From: Loxodes magnus
Lineage: Eukaryota; Ciliophora; Karyorelictea; Loxodida; Loxodidae
Assembly: GCA_946699065.1 (NCBI GenBank)
Contig: CAMPDV010000095.1
Location: 310,001-374,000, forward strand
Direction of reading: 5' to 3'
DNA length: 64,000 nucleotides
A program made the translations under genes and the position numbers. The notes below the pieces were generated by a model that made no database searches, was not told the DNA's origin, and saw only the letters and a program-made list of their open reading frames with translations. Of the stretch, positions 9,384 to 20,884 are shown in pieces. Every line of letters begins with the position of its first letter. The first letter of the stretch is position 1.

Positions 9384-11860
9384 TTTAAATTTAAAGTTTC
9401 ATCACATCACTTCCTCTTAATCAGTATTTCTTATATATTCAATTTCTGATTATTCCTTTTTTCTATTTTAAATAGCTCCATTCTTTGATTAAGTAGCAAT
9501 CTGTGAAATATTTTTATTTATAAATCTAAATTTACTGCTTAATTGCTAGGAAACATATTTATATAATCTTAATCATAAAGAAAAAAAAACGTTTTATTTC
9601 AAAATTCCCAATCTTATACTATAGTAATTCCCTTATGTCTGAATAGTAGTTACATTCCATTATATGCTCAAAGATTTCGTAATCTCCACAGAAACAGTAA
9701 GAGTTATCAATAGGGTAATGACGGTCTTAAAGATCTTTTCAGAAATTGAATGATTGGGTACTGAGCTTATACATACTTATAATTTCTCTTCTATATGATT
9801 TGCTCAGTTTAGTATAGTTAATTCCTGGAAATTAATATAGATTTTGAAATTATTCAATATATATTTTAGCAATAGGTATTCTATTAAATCTTTGGTTGTA
9901 ATTGTATAAAATTTATGCTAAATTTACTTTTTTATATGCTTAGCAAATGATTTTAAACTGAAATTATGTTCTGAATTATCCAATTGAATATTATAATATG
10001 CAGCCTTTTTTTTAAGTTGTCAAAGTACTGATATCTTTCTTTCCAATTATTTTTAAAAAGTGTATCTATAGTTGATTGTTGATAGTCAATGCTTTCTCTT
10101 CTTATTTGTAAAAGAATTTAAAGAATCTCAGACCCATAATGTGCTTGAAGGGCATTCAATTCAGATCAATATAGCAGATTCTTAAAATGTGTATCCTGAT
10201 GATTAGAATGCTTTCCTTGAGATGAATCGTATTCTTGATTTTATTTTGTTCTTTACAGCAGAAATTCTTTTTTAAGTGCTTCAAGGCACTAGCCCGCCTC
10301 CATCTTCAGCTTTTGGAAGAGTGAAAAGTCTACATAAAATTTTGAAATGCCAAGGAGTCACATTTTTATACTTAAGTAATGAAAATACAGTTTTTTTCAT
10401 AGCAGTTAAATACCTAAATGCAGTTTCTTTACAGTGATTTTTCAATTTTCTTTTTTAGTGCAGAAGAACTCTCAAATATGTGACTTATTTTTTTTAAATG
10501 AATGTCTAATCACCAATCTTCATATTTAATTGTAATTCGTTATTTTCATTCATTTTTTAAAATAGATAGTTTCGAACTTAGGTATATTTATCTTTAAATG
10601 GGTTCAAGTAAAAATTCTATTCGTTTTGTTTATTAAGGTTTGCATTTTTTTAATTTTGATAAAAATATTAAATCGTCTGGCCATCCTCTGCATGCGAAAT
10701 TATTATCTAAATTTGTGTATTTAAATCTTATAAAAATAACTTTATTTTCTAGATAACTAATCACGATGTCATAATACAATAGAGCTAAAACAGGTCCATG
10801 TGAACTTCCCTGTATAACTCCATTGCTATATTAAAGTTATCTAGAATTCTTTCCATCTATGAGAAATGATGAGCTAAGATTTTCGAAGAAAGATTCAAAA
10901 GTTTTAATAAGTCCAAATGATATCTTATTCTTCTTAGTTAATCAAATAGTAGTCTTCTCTTAATAGAATCAAACATTTTTTCAGCGTCTATTAAAGTTGC
11001 TATTAAATTAGTTTTTCCTTAAGCTTATTTGCGGAATATATCTATTATTTATTAGATCACCCAGATATACTAAGTTGTTTATCTTCTCTTCATGAATTCT
11101 ATCTGATTTGGATGTATAAAATTTCTTTAGTAGATTATATTGTATAATCTTTTCGGTAAAGCTTTAATAAACAATTTCAATATAGTATTGATAAGTGAAA
11201 TTGGGTACCAATTTGCTCATTCATCTTTAATACCTTTTTTAAATATTGGTATTATGACTGAATTGTTAAGTTCATCAGGCTTTCTTCCAAGTCTAAGCAT
11301 ATTATTGAGAAAAGAGTGTAGTATCATTGAAAGATAATCTCCTGCATACTTCAGCAACTCTCCTTTGATTCCATCTGGACCTGCCAATTTACCATTTGGG
11401 ATTTCTTTTAGGATTTCTTAATTTTTTTTTTGAGAAAGTTCAAAACTTTATAAGTATGATAATGATTAGCTAAGAATTTCTTAATTATTTTTATATATTT
11501 AATTTATTCTTTGGGTGCTAAAGGCAATCTATTATTATGTCAAGTTTAAATGCTTTTTAAGCAATAAATTTTCTCAATAATTAACAAAATTTTCTTATTT
11601 CTCTTGGTTAAAATTTATCTTATTACTTTGTCTAGAGTTAAGAAATTTTTTAGCTTGTTAAAACATATCTTTATGATTTTCATTGAGAAGGAGAAATTTT
11701 TTCTTTGTTTTATTTTTCTAAAACTTTCATAGGTGGTGTTCCAAATTTTTCCACAGCTTGCTGGCTTTATAATAAAGGTTAATGACTAATTAATTGATTC
11801 TCCCAAATTAAGCATATTAAGCTTGAGTTTCTTTATATATTTAATTAGCTATTACTCTTA
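9330..11860 (-). pseudogene. LINE-A ORF2: reverse transcriptase and C-terminal zinc motif
   Basis: Minus-strand non-LTR reverse transcriptase. In order: a pre-RT block (LWKNLEHHLWKFQ, near 11,750); RT entry NGKLAGPDGIKGELLK (about 11,355-11,400); WYPISLINTILKLF (about 11,190); HPNQIEFMKRRQT (about 11,100); motif A DAEKMFDSI (about 10,970); motif B GVIQGSSHGPVLALL (about 10,790); a catalytic box read as GWPDDLIFLS (about 10,680) instead of the usual Y-x-D-D; and the C-terminal SYCFCGDYEIFEHIMEC (about 9,690). The 3' end has the LINE-A stem-loop and tail. The endonuclease is missing and the frame is broken in places, so it is a 5'-truncated dead copy. The clade is not assigned. Confidence 0.85.
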
Positions 11861-11954
11861 AAAAAACGAAGCCTGACTTTTTTACCAAATAAAATTAGAA
11901 AGGTAAAAATTAACAAGAATCTGAAAAGAAAAAATAGAAACAATTAAAACCGAA

Positions 11955-12772
11955 TAAGAGAATGTCCATGCTAATAAGAAACTCTAGTTGACTAAGATCT
12001 TTCAGAAATTAATCTTAGTGAGGATCAAAAATGCATTTAATAACTTACAGAATTAGTAAAAATTTTTCTTAATGAATTTAGAAAGCTTAAAGAGTAAAAT
12101 TAAATATTGATAGAGAATTGTGAAAACGTTGAAGATAGATTAATTAAATGAGAAGGAGAAATGGATGCCTATGGAGATATTCAAACTGATTGATCTTAAT
12201 AAATATAATAAATGAAATTAGACTCATAATCATAATTAATTAAATAAACAGAACTTGCATAATAGCCGAAACCAATTGCTATATTGGGCAAAATCAAATT
12301 TAAGAATAGCTTTTAAACAATTAGAGGTTGTCAAATGGAAATTGAAAAAGACAAAAAATTTATAAGAATACAATGAAGAGTAGAAAATGCTATTGCTGAA
12401 AGAAAAAAGGACACTAATACAAAAAGTGTAGAAATTTCTATGTATTCAAGAATGAATTTAATTAGAAAGTTAAGGGACTGACAGAAAGAATTTATATTAG
12501 TGAGAGAGAATCTATTTATCAAATTAAAGAGACAAACGCCAAAAGAATAGTAGCAAGGTAGATGGATGAAAGATGGAGAGAGAAGAGAAATACAAGATTT
12601 AAAACAAGAAAAAATATAAATGAAACTGTAAGCTTTTCTTCTTATCTACAGATTATTCTGGTTGGAAAGAGGGAAATTGGTGAAAATCCAAGAAGACCTC
12701 TAAACAGATTTATCTATTATTATTATTATTATTATTTAATTAGATATTTTAGCTTCTATTTATTTTTTGTGA
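11955..12772 (+). CDS. Hypothetical Glu/Lys/Gln-rich coiled-coil protein
   Basis: A plus-strand frame with protein-like composition runs from about 11,955 to a TGA at 12,770-12,772. It includes QQLTELVKIFLNEFRKLKEQ, NCENVEDRLIKWEGEMDAYG and KPIAILGKIKFKN. It reads as a long coiled coil with a GEMDAYGDI stretch, somewhat like the retroelement ORF1 proteins elsewhere in the window. The start is not defined and several TGA codons occur inside. Near the end a (TAT)n microsatellite (12,715-12,737) encodes about seven isoleucines. It lies directly opposite the 5' end of the LINE-A relic. It may be an ORF1 remnant rather than a host gene; no family was recognised. Confidence 0.4.
12715..12737. repeat. 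(TAT)n microsatellite
   Basis: About seven uninterrupted TAT/ATT units. Confidence 0.9.
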
Positions 12773-12949
12773 GGTCTTTTGCAAATTTATTATATTTAGG
12801 ATTTGCAATAATTGAGCCTAATGTTTCTCTGCATTATCTTATATGTTGCGTTTAATACATTAGTATTAATCCTCTAAATTATCTCTATCTATTTGGAAAT
12901 TCACTATAGATATAATAATAATTGATTAAAGTGACTTCACCATTTTTAG

Positions 12950-13615
12950 GTTGATCACTAGTTTAAATATTCAATACTGATTAATAAAAACATTCTTGAA
13001 AAAAATGAATACTTGGCAGGTTGAATCTCTTAGGACTACCAAAGCCAAAGGTCATTCCGTTCCAGGTCCGAGGATCAGCCAAAACAGAGGAAGACATAAT
13101 CGATTTTTGGTACTTAACTTCCCCCACCTCTGATAAGCTATCCTTTTCTTCACCATTCGATTATGGCTTGAATATCTTCGGAGGTTTCACCTGCTAAAGC
13201 AAGAAACCAATATCCTAGAAATTAATAGCATAGGTATAATTAAGAAAAAAAAGATTAGCAAGGCTATATATACTTATATTTATTTAATAATCTAAAGCTA
13301 CTAAAAAAGTTTAATAAATTAGATATTTTATTATATAATTTAATTTAAATAGGTATACCTTGCCTCTTAAGGTACGAGAAGAATTTCCTAAAAAAAAATT
13401 GAATGAAAAGCAAGCTTTCTAAATGTTGGACCAGACTAATCTCCTTATCATGAGTTGGAAGTCTACCTGCAATCGTTTGTTGGCGTCCTGGGTTTTGAAG
13501 AATTGGTACCACAATTAGAAGAGAAAATGGTATGAAAATATTGAGATTTAAAGAGATTTAAAAATTGATTTTTTTAAAGAGATGCGCCCTATTGAAGGGC
13601 TACGCACTCTATAAT
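12950..13615 (+). mobile_element. Degenerate element(s) ending in the LINE-B type hairpin
   Basis: This island is richer in G+C than its flanks, especially 13,010-13,210 and 13,360-13,520. Its right end is a stem-loop, AGAGATGCG...CGCACTCT with an inner CCCT-attga-AGGG (13,577-13,610), equivalent to the 3' hairpin of LINE-B and SINE-B. The body shows a 6-bp hairpin, taccttgcctcttaaggta (about 13,357), and no convincing protein. It probably holds one or two non-autonomous retroelements; borders are approximate. Confidence 0.4.
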
Positions 13616-13784
13616 AACATTTCTTTATATGAGATTTAATAATTAAAGCAGTCTTTATTTTCTGAAAAAAATAATAATAATTTTCGAGTTTTAAAAATCT
13701 TAAAATATTAATAAACTCAGAAATTTTGTAATAAAATGATTTAAACAAGTATTAGTTCATCAAAATAAAGAGAAGAAAAATAAA

Positions 13785-14046
13785 AAAACCAAACAAAAAT
13801 CTTGGTAGGAGCCAAGAAGACAAATACTGAAGAGGCATCAAGTAACGTTATTGATGAAAGATGCTCGATACTAAGATCTGTTAGAGAGCATTCCGATTAC
13901 GCCCTGTAGAAGACGAGATTCACAAAGAATGCTAGCACTGTGGAAGATTTCAGAAATTAATTTTTTTAACTTTGAAAATCATTATTAAATAGCTCCGCTG
14001 CATTGAGATGCTACGCGCTTTCTAATCTTATTTATTTAACAATAAA
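13785..14046 (+). mobile_element. Composite element: ORF1-like C-terminal piece plus LINE-B type hairpin tail
   Basis: The plus strand reads a fragment with VEDEIHKECQHCGRF (about 13,905-13,950), a C-x2-C pair like that of the ORF1-like proteins elsewhere. After a short AT-rich stretch comes the hairpin GCTGCATTGAGATGCTACGC (about 13,996-14,015) and a ttatttattt tail at 14,029. A similar join of an ORF1 fragment to the hairpin is at 45,742-46,110 on the minus strand. Confidence 0.45.
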
Positions 14047-14693
14047 ATTTGTTTTTTTTATTAATTATAGTTAACTCAATAAAGGTGGCTCCATATTAAT
14101 TAATCTTTTTTATAAATATTATAAAGAATAAGCGAGATATTGATCCGAAAAAGATAAATAAATTAATAAATTTGATAAATTAAAATCCAATCTTCTAAAA
14201 GTCTTCAATATAATTTTCTATGTATTTACTCTAAGCAAATGCTTAATAGGATTTAGTATAAGAGATTATGTAATATTTAATATTTAAATATTAAAAGAAT
14301 CTAATAATACTTTTTACTAGAAAATTAATGAAAATGTTTGATATGAAATAATAAAAGTAAATTAAAACTCTAAAATTATAAAATGTAAATAGTTCTATTA
14401 TTAAATTAATAATAGTAAGAAGACTATGCTAAAGGATTGTAAAGAAAACAACGAAATAATTTTTATATTTTTTTAAGATTGAATATAACAATCTTAAGAA
14501 ATTATTCTAAAATTAAGAAAGAAATCTGAAATTTTAAAACTATATTAGAGTCAATTTTGTGAAATTAAGTAAAGCCTCATCAAACGAGTTACATAATAAA
14601 AATGTATTCAAATGATTTAAACTTATTTATTTTTTTTTATTCTTTCCATATATAGAAGTTAAAAGTTAAAAAGCTTTGTTAAAGCCTTAATAG
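14047..14693. other. AT-rich spacer, no gene seen
   Basis: Very AT-rich; nothing recognised apart from the shared 3' border of the family M copy, caaagctttttaac on its right side. Confidence 0.5.
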
Positions 14694-15512
14694 TCAACCA
14701 TCTGACCTATTCTATCAGCTTGTCTCTATTAGTTTGTCTTGAATTCCTACTAGGCTTAGTTAGGCGGAATAGTACTTCATTAGTGCACCATCCTTTAATA
14801 TTCTGAATAGTTTTCATCTTGCATGTAGCATTCCTAATTATTTCTCCAAGGATTAAGATTTGAATTAAAGAATTGTTTTCTATAAATTTTAAATTTTATG
14901 TTGGATATATCCTAAATAGTTTTCTAAAATATCTTATTTATTCTTTCTTTAAATTTCGCTTAGTTAGTAACAGTATTTTCATTGGTGTTATTTATTGCAC
15001 ACGTAGTATTTTATTCTTCTTTTAAACTATTATTCCTGTAACACTTATTTAATTTAAATTTACTACTTATTTTAAATAAACATTTACTGTTTATTTTAAT
15101 TTGAAGCTTCATTTTCTATTTTCATAGGATCTGATTAATTCTGTTAAAACGAAAATGGCGTAACCTGAATTTATTATTAAATTTAAAGAATTCTTTGTTC
15201 CAGTTTGTTTTCTATTTCTTATGATGATTAATATTGTTTATCAAGCAAAGACGTTTTTAATTTTTCTAATTTTTCTACTTTATCAGTGAGGTATCTATTT
15301 TTAAACATAAACTCTTTTAATGACTTAGTTAATATTTCTATTTGAGTTTGTGTCGGAAGTTTTTTTAATTCTGGATTTCCAAGTGGTTAATGGACGTCTT
15401 ATCATTCATACTTCTCACTTTCACTCATTTTAATTATTTCGCTTTTTTATTTTTTAGAGAATTTTCGTGTTTAAGTGTAAAGTTCAAAGTTCTGATATTT
15501 CTTAGAAGCCAT
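14694..15512 (-). CDS. Coiled-coil ORF1-like family M, intact copy
   Basis: ATG at 15,512 to TGA at 14,696-14,694 gives 819 bp, 272 residues in one frame with TAA/TAG as Gln. The order is MASKKYQNFELYTQTRKF, then PLGNPELKKLPTQTQIEILT (from codon 43), a leucine-heptad coiled coil (EFMFKNRYLTDKVEKLEKL), the SDPMKIENEAS motif, a Gln-rich stretch, a Cys/His cluster YVCNKQHQWKYC and a basic C-terminus. Of three near-identical dispersed copies only this one keeps frame. The DPM-acidic motif followed by a Cys/His cluster also occurs in the ORF1-like proteins at 37.4 and 16.3 kb, so I infer an RNA-binding ORF1/gag-like retroelement protein. There is no reverse transcriptase nearby. One TGA just before the end could be Trp instead of stop. 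Confidence 0.6.
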
Positions 15513-15899
15513 TTTATATCATAATAAATTATAATATAATATCATTTAGACTACTTAGTCTTAATTTAGTTTAAATTTATTTTAAATAATTATTAATCTT
15601 TCAAATTATTTTCTAATATCTATAATCTAAAAAATTAAAGTTATTTAGTTTGTTTAAAAGGAACTTCACAATAATTAAAAAAAATTTATTTTGTGAAATA
15701 GATTTTAATTATATTTTTTAAAAGACCAAACTTATAGTTTAATAATTTTCTTTATTTTAATATAAATAATTTTTTAAATTTAAGCTATAGATTTCTATCT
15801 TATTTTTAGTTTTATATAACACAGAAATTTATATCTAGTGTTCATTCTTAAATTTTATATAAGGAATTTTATTTATGAATTATCTGATTTAAATTAAAT

Positions 15900-16570
15900 T
15901 TTATGTTTATTCTTTTATATAATATAATAATAATAAAAATTAATTATAGTGGCTCTACAGTTATTAGGTTAGTTATTTTTAAGTTTAATTATGCTTATTT
16001 TATACAAACTTTTATGTTTTCTACGAAGTTGCTCATAAATTTCTTGCTCTTCTTTCTAACTCTCAGTCTTCTTTTTCCTCTTTCTTATATGATAAACTCT
16101 TATTCTCATTCTAGTGATAAATCATTTAAAAAATGTAACTTCCGTTATTGCTTCACGCAGTTCTATTTTTTAGTATTTTTTTCTATAAATTCGTCTTTAT
16201 TGAGCAGAATATAGATAATTTAGTTTATTCCAGAGTTCCATTTCTTTATCTTTTGTTTTTTCACAAATTATCATCATTATTTTATTAAATATCCTTTCTC
16301 TTACAAAACAAACATTTTGGTGTCATTCTCTGTTTATAATTTGGTATTTATTCCGTCTTGATGTCCATAGGATCTCCATTAGGTTAATTTTTGAAATTTA
16401 TTGATTAAATTTGTACTGCAATCTTGTTAAGCTTCTATTTTACCTATGATAATCTCATATTCACTTCCTAGGACTCAGGTTCATTGTTGATTTTTTTAAA
16501 TTAATTATAGCCTAGCTGAATCTTCACAGCTTTTGATTTGTGCTTTTGTCTTTTTCATTTAGTAAATTGA
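15900..16570 (-). pseudogene. ORF1-like protein with GDPM and C-x2-C motifs
   Basis: A minus-strand frame reads a coiled-coil segment (FKKINNEPESQEVNMRL, KQKLNKIAVQIQSINFKN), then NGDPMDIKTEQIPNYKQRM (about 16,325-16,380) and TPKCLFCKRKDI (about 16,295-16,320). That order and spacing match the intact 37.4-kb protein (RGDPMLIEVIDKK then KKCYYCISEKH). Further downstream the protein-like reading moves to another frame (ELREAITEVTFFK, RIRVYHIRKRKKK), so the copy is frameshifted. Start and end are approximate. Confidence 0.5.
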
Positions 16571-16579
16571 TTAATTTTA

Positions 16580-17405
16580 GAGATCCTTGATTTTTTTAAT
16601 ACTTTTTTGTAATTCCCTTTAATAGTTAAGATTAAAGTTATATATATATTTTCTTTATTTGAGTTAGAAGTAAATTTATTTTATTATTATACTTGTTTAG
16701 TTGATAAATTTGCTAAATTGGAAATAAAATCATTAAAATTTTAATAACTTATTATAATTTTTTAACTATTTCCAGAAAATATTTTGATTTATAACTTAAA
16801 GCAAAAATTCTTTTTAAAGCTTAATATTTTTTAATTATAAGATTTATGATTTTTTTATATTTTTCTGACTAGTTCCAATTACATTTTCTTAATTCCCGAA
16901 TATTTCTTCTCAAGTTTTGAAAAAATCCTTATATATCAATAATGCAACTCATTTAAACATTTAAAGCTTAACTCTTAATTTTTATTAAATAATTATAACT
17001 AAATATTGAAAGAAATGAAATAGAAGCCTTCTATGATAAATGAAAGTTAAATATTTAATAGCTGTATTTATTATATTTTGATACGACTAAAATTTATTTA
17101 CTTTTACAGTTCTTTGAATCATGTAAGGAATTTAAAAAATTAAATTAACTAAGGCTAGAATACAAAAAAGCCATCTAATTTAAAACTTTACTATTTAAAC
17201 TTTTACTTTCAGGTTTAAATTAGTGTGAAATAAGATAAGGATAAAAAGGAAAAATTGTAATTATAAATTAAAAAATTATCTTGATTATTGATATTTTAAA
17301 TTTATTGATTCCATAATTTTAGAATTTCATTTTGTAATTTAAAAAAATAAAAATATTATATTGTAATTATTAAGTTTAAATTTATTTTCAATCCATATTC
17401 TATAA
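16580..17405. other. AT-rich upstream region of FHA copy 2, no gene seen
   Basis: No coding motif recognised. The start codon of the FHA gene sits in tataaATGG. Confidence 0.45.
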
Positions 17406-19712
17406 ATGGTGGATATTAAGGCCAGTACTCTCTCTCAAAAAATATAAGAGATATTGGAAGATATCGCTAGCGCCACTAACAACTAAGAAATACTTATTAC
17501 ATTTAAAGCTCGTCTTGATAATGTACTTATTCTCACTAATAGATTAGATGCTCTTTGGAACTAAGGTTAAGTACCTTAATAGTATAGTTAGAGATTAAAC
17601 AATATTGATGGACTTTTAGCTTAAATGAAATTATCAATCATGCAAATAAGTAGGAGATCAGGCTTAGAGAGAATTTATGGAAGAGAAGATGTTTAAACTT
17701 ATGGAGAAGAACTAAATTAAGCTTATGAAAGATTAGGTGAAGTATTCAATAATATTTCATTTATAGTTAGTGAAATAGATGGATAATAAAGCATTTAGAG
17801 ACAAAGCCAGTTTGAAGAGGAGTAAAAATAGTAATTTGGTGCTCTTCAAGTTGAAATATAGTAAGCTCAATAAAAACTAAATGTGTTTTTTGAATAAATA
17901 GAAAAATTAACTTAGGAAGAAACAGCAAAAAGAAGTGAAGAATTAGAGGAATTGAAATAAAATTTAGAATTCAGTATAGGAGAGTAATTTAACCAAAATC
18001 AAATTCTAGTAACAGGCTTATTTTAGAATTTCTAAATAGATTTTGAAGCTTAGTAAAAAGAGTAATTTGAAAAGCTTCTTGAATAAATTGAATAGTAATA
18101 AATAGATGAGCATTTTGATGAATGGGTTACTGATGAATAAGCCAAGCAATTTTGTCTTTATTTCGTTGATATAAAAACTAAAGGAACAGTATCTTTTAGT
18201 GTTTTCTTTAGTTACTTTAAAGCATATGTAAGCTACAACTAGAACCTAAAAATGATCGAAAGTTTTCCCAATGGTCTATACTAAACTATATCTGAAGAGT
18301 TTAATATATAATAAAGTAGCAAAGTGAATTTAAAAGATGTAAATGAATTTTTCATTAAAAAGTGAAATAATCCCAATGAAAGGTAGAACATTTTTAATAA
18401 AGCTATGAGTTATGAAGCAAGATATTAGAAATTCAAAAACTTTGATCCTTTTATTCAAGTAAAAGTTATTGGAATATGAAATAGAAATGGATGAAATTAA
18501 TTATAAAAATTTTAATTAGAAACTACATGGTATATTAAAGAATTTGGATTAACTGGAGTTCCATAAAAGGAATATAATGGAAAAGTAAATTTTGGAAGAA
18601 ATGATGGAAGTTATAAAAAAAATAATATTTCGTTCTGGATATAAGATACTAACATTTCAAGAAAGCATTGCTAAATCTATCATATAAAGAATGAAAAGTC
18701 ATGATATCTTTATGATCGAGGTAGCTTTAGGGGAACAAGCATTAAATTACAAAAATCACCAGTTGTTCTTTAGAAGGGTCTTGTGGTCGATTTCGCTGAA
18801 TTTTTTCGTTTAGTAGTAACTTAGTGTAAAGTAGTAGGAAAAGAATAAGATCAATAAAATGGAATAGATCTAAGAACAATTGAATATCCTTAAGATTTTA
18901 TAAAAATACATAACACTACTGCTTTTATTAATTCTTATGCTTAAAATGAAAATTTTAACCCTAAGAAAATAAATTTAAAAGAATTATAACATTGCTCAAA
19001 TTATAGTAATAAGTAAAAAAGTAATTAATAAAATAATCTTTTATTCAGTGGATAATATAGCTTTTAATAAAAAATTTAACCATAATAAGCAAACTTAAAT
19101 ACTAGCTTAGATTTCGATGAATACTCCTAACAGAAACAGAACTGAAATCCATTATTAACTTAAGTATTTGGGGAGTAAGAACAGCAACAAGTTGTATAAA
19201 CTATTACAAATTATCAAAATAACTAATATATATCTTAAACTCCCTCATGTGGAACTGAAAATAAAACAGATAGAAAAACAAATCTTAGAGATTTTGACGA
19301 AAGTTCCATTGATTGCGCTCAAATACCTTAACTTTAATTTCAAATTTATAAATTTGATAAATAAAGAAATCTTATTCCTGATGGATAAGAGGAATGTTTA
19401 TAAATTCATCTTAATAATCCATTTAATTATTACATTGGTTCTAATCCTTAATTATGTTAAAGAGTACTTGTAGATAATATATAAGCTATTTAAGGTTAGC
19501 ATGCCTTGATAACATATGATAAGTAATTTGGTTGGCTCTTGTACGATGGAATATGGGAAAGTTAGAATCAAGTTAAACCTAGTTCCAATGGTACTTTTGT
19601 TTAGTTGAATGATTTTGAAAGAGGCAAAGGAAAAAAATCTTTGAGTCAAAAATTATATGATGGCATGGTATTTAATTTAAGTGGATATTGGATGCAAGTT
19701 AAAATGCATTGA
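17406..19712 (+). CDS. FHA-domain coiled-coil protein, copy 2
   Basis: ATG 17,406 to TGA 19,710-19,712: 2,307 bp, 768 residues without intron or frameshift (TAA/TAG Gln, internal TGA Trp). The N-terminal helical block includes GLERIYGRED (codons about 88-97). A Gln/Glu-rich coiled coil covers about 120-235. A conserved block DEWVTDEQAK to KKWNNP (about 240-320) has its Trp as TGA. FHA domain 1 (about 395-470) shows VNFGRND, ISRKHCQIYHI and DRGSFRGTSIKL, with the phospho-binding Arg, Ser and His. An Asn/Gln-rich linker follows, then FHA domain 2 (about 665-755) with YYIGSN, QGQHALITYD and PSSNGTFVQL, which lacks the Arg and Ser. FHA domains bind phosphothreonine; the family is unknown to me beyond that. 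Its 3' third is almost identical to copy 3. Confidence 0.85.
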
Positions 19713-20048
19713 GTAACGTTTTTCAACAAATAATTAAATCAATCTTAAATTAAAAATTTGGAGTAAAAAATTTTAATTTTAATCTTAATTAAGTCAATAT
19801 TTTATTTTTAAAGATATATTAATAGTTAAGTTTGTTTACATTAGTTTTTTCAAAATTATTTGATCTTTGTTTATTTTGCTATCGAACTAGTTTAATGCTT
19901 CAAATAAATTTAATTAAGTTTCTCTTAATCATTTATTTATATAATTTAAGTTTATTTAACTATTTATTTTCAATTTCATATTTTATGGAATTTGTTTCAA
20001 AAAATTTAATTTAATTTATTTTATTATAATATAATATGAAAAGTGTGA
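19713..20048. other. AT-rich spacer, no gene seen
   Basis: Short AT-rich 3' flank of FHA copy 2. Confidence 0.5.
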
Positions 20049-20792
20049 CGATCTCCTATCTCACCATTTAAAAATGAAAAGAGCTTGGCAAAAGATAATG
20101 AAACTCCACCAAAGAAATTTAAAAGAAATTAATAAGATTAATAACCCGAAATAAGCTACTTTAAAACCGGAATAGATTTTATTAATTTGAAAGGAAAAAC
20201 CATAAAAGTCATGGATTCAAATCATATGCTAGACTTAATATGAACATTGATATTAAGAGATTGAACATTGAAAGAAGACCAAATTCAACAAATAAATTAG
20301 TTGAGGCCCGCATTGAAGATGAAGAACCTCATTTCAGAGAAATATTTAGAAACATTACGGGATAAAAAATGGTAAGAAAAAGGGTTCTGAAAATGGAAAA
20401 TACCATTTGAATTTTTCAAGAACAAAATAAAAGATTTGGTTAAGATAAGATCAATTAATACAGAGATTGAAAGAAAATTTGAATAATTCTGATAATATTT
20501 CTAACAGCGTGGAATTATTTCATGAATATATTAAATGTAAATAGCATCTTAATCTAGATACAAATTTGACTCGTTATTATCAATTTATTGATTTGAACTT
20601 TTCTATAAATCAGTTTAATATTTCTTTAAAAAGTTAAAAATAGAGAATGTGAGTAGAATAATAATTTATGAAATCTATGAAAGCTAATTTATATTTATTT
20701 ATTTTTAATTTTTTTGCCCACTTGTAGATTAATAACTTTTTCCTTTTAAACTTCAAGTAAATGTTAATAAATTTTAACATACTTCTTTATGA
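20049..20792 (+). pseudogene. Unidentified coding-like region, frame changes
   Basis: The plus strand looks protein-coding, but the convincing reading moves between frames. It starts RSPISPFKNEKSLAKDNETP then PPKKFKRNQ (about 20,049-20,140). Another frame then gives SYARLNMNIDIKRLNIERRP and EARIEDEEPHFREIFRNITG (about 20,210-20,345). The first part is basic and Pro-rich. I recognise no family. It may be a decayed host gene or ORF1-like relic; the boundaries are loose, and the end given is the first in-frame TGA after the last coding-like part. Confidence 0.3.
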
Positions 20793-20884
20793 TTTTAAGT
20801 AGCTATTCTTATTTATTATATAACTTAAATCATTTCTGAAAATACCTCCTAAAATAAAGAAAATGCTATAAAATAAATAATTAA

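Noticed and set aside
19168-19473. 101-codon standard-code ATG frame, repeated at 27,242-27,547
   Set aside because: It is an out-of-phase shadow inside FHA copies 2 and 3; the long frame with TAA/TAG as Gln covers it and carries the FHA motifs.
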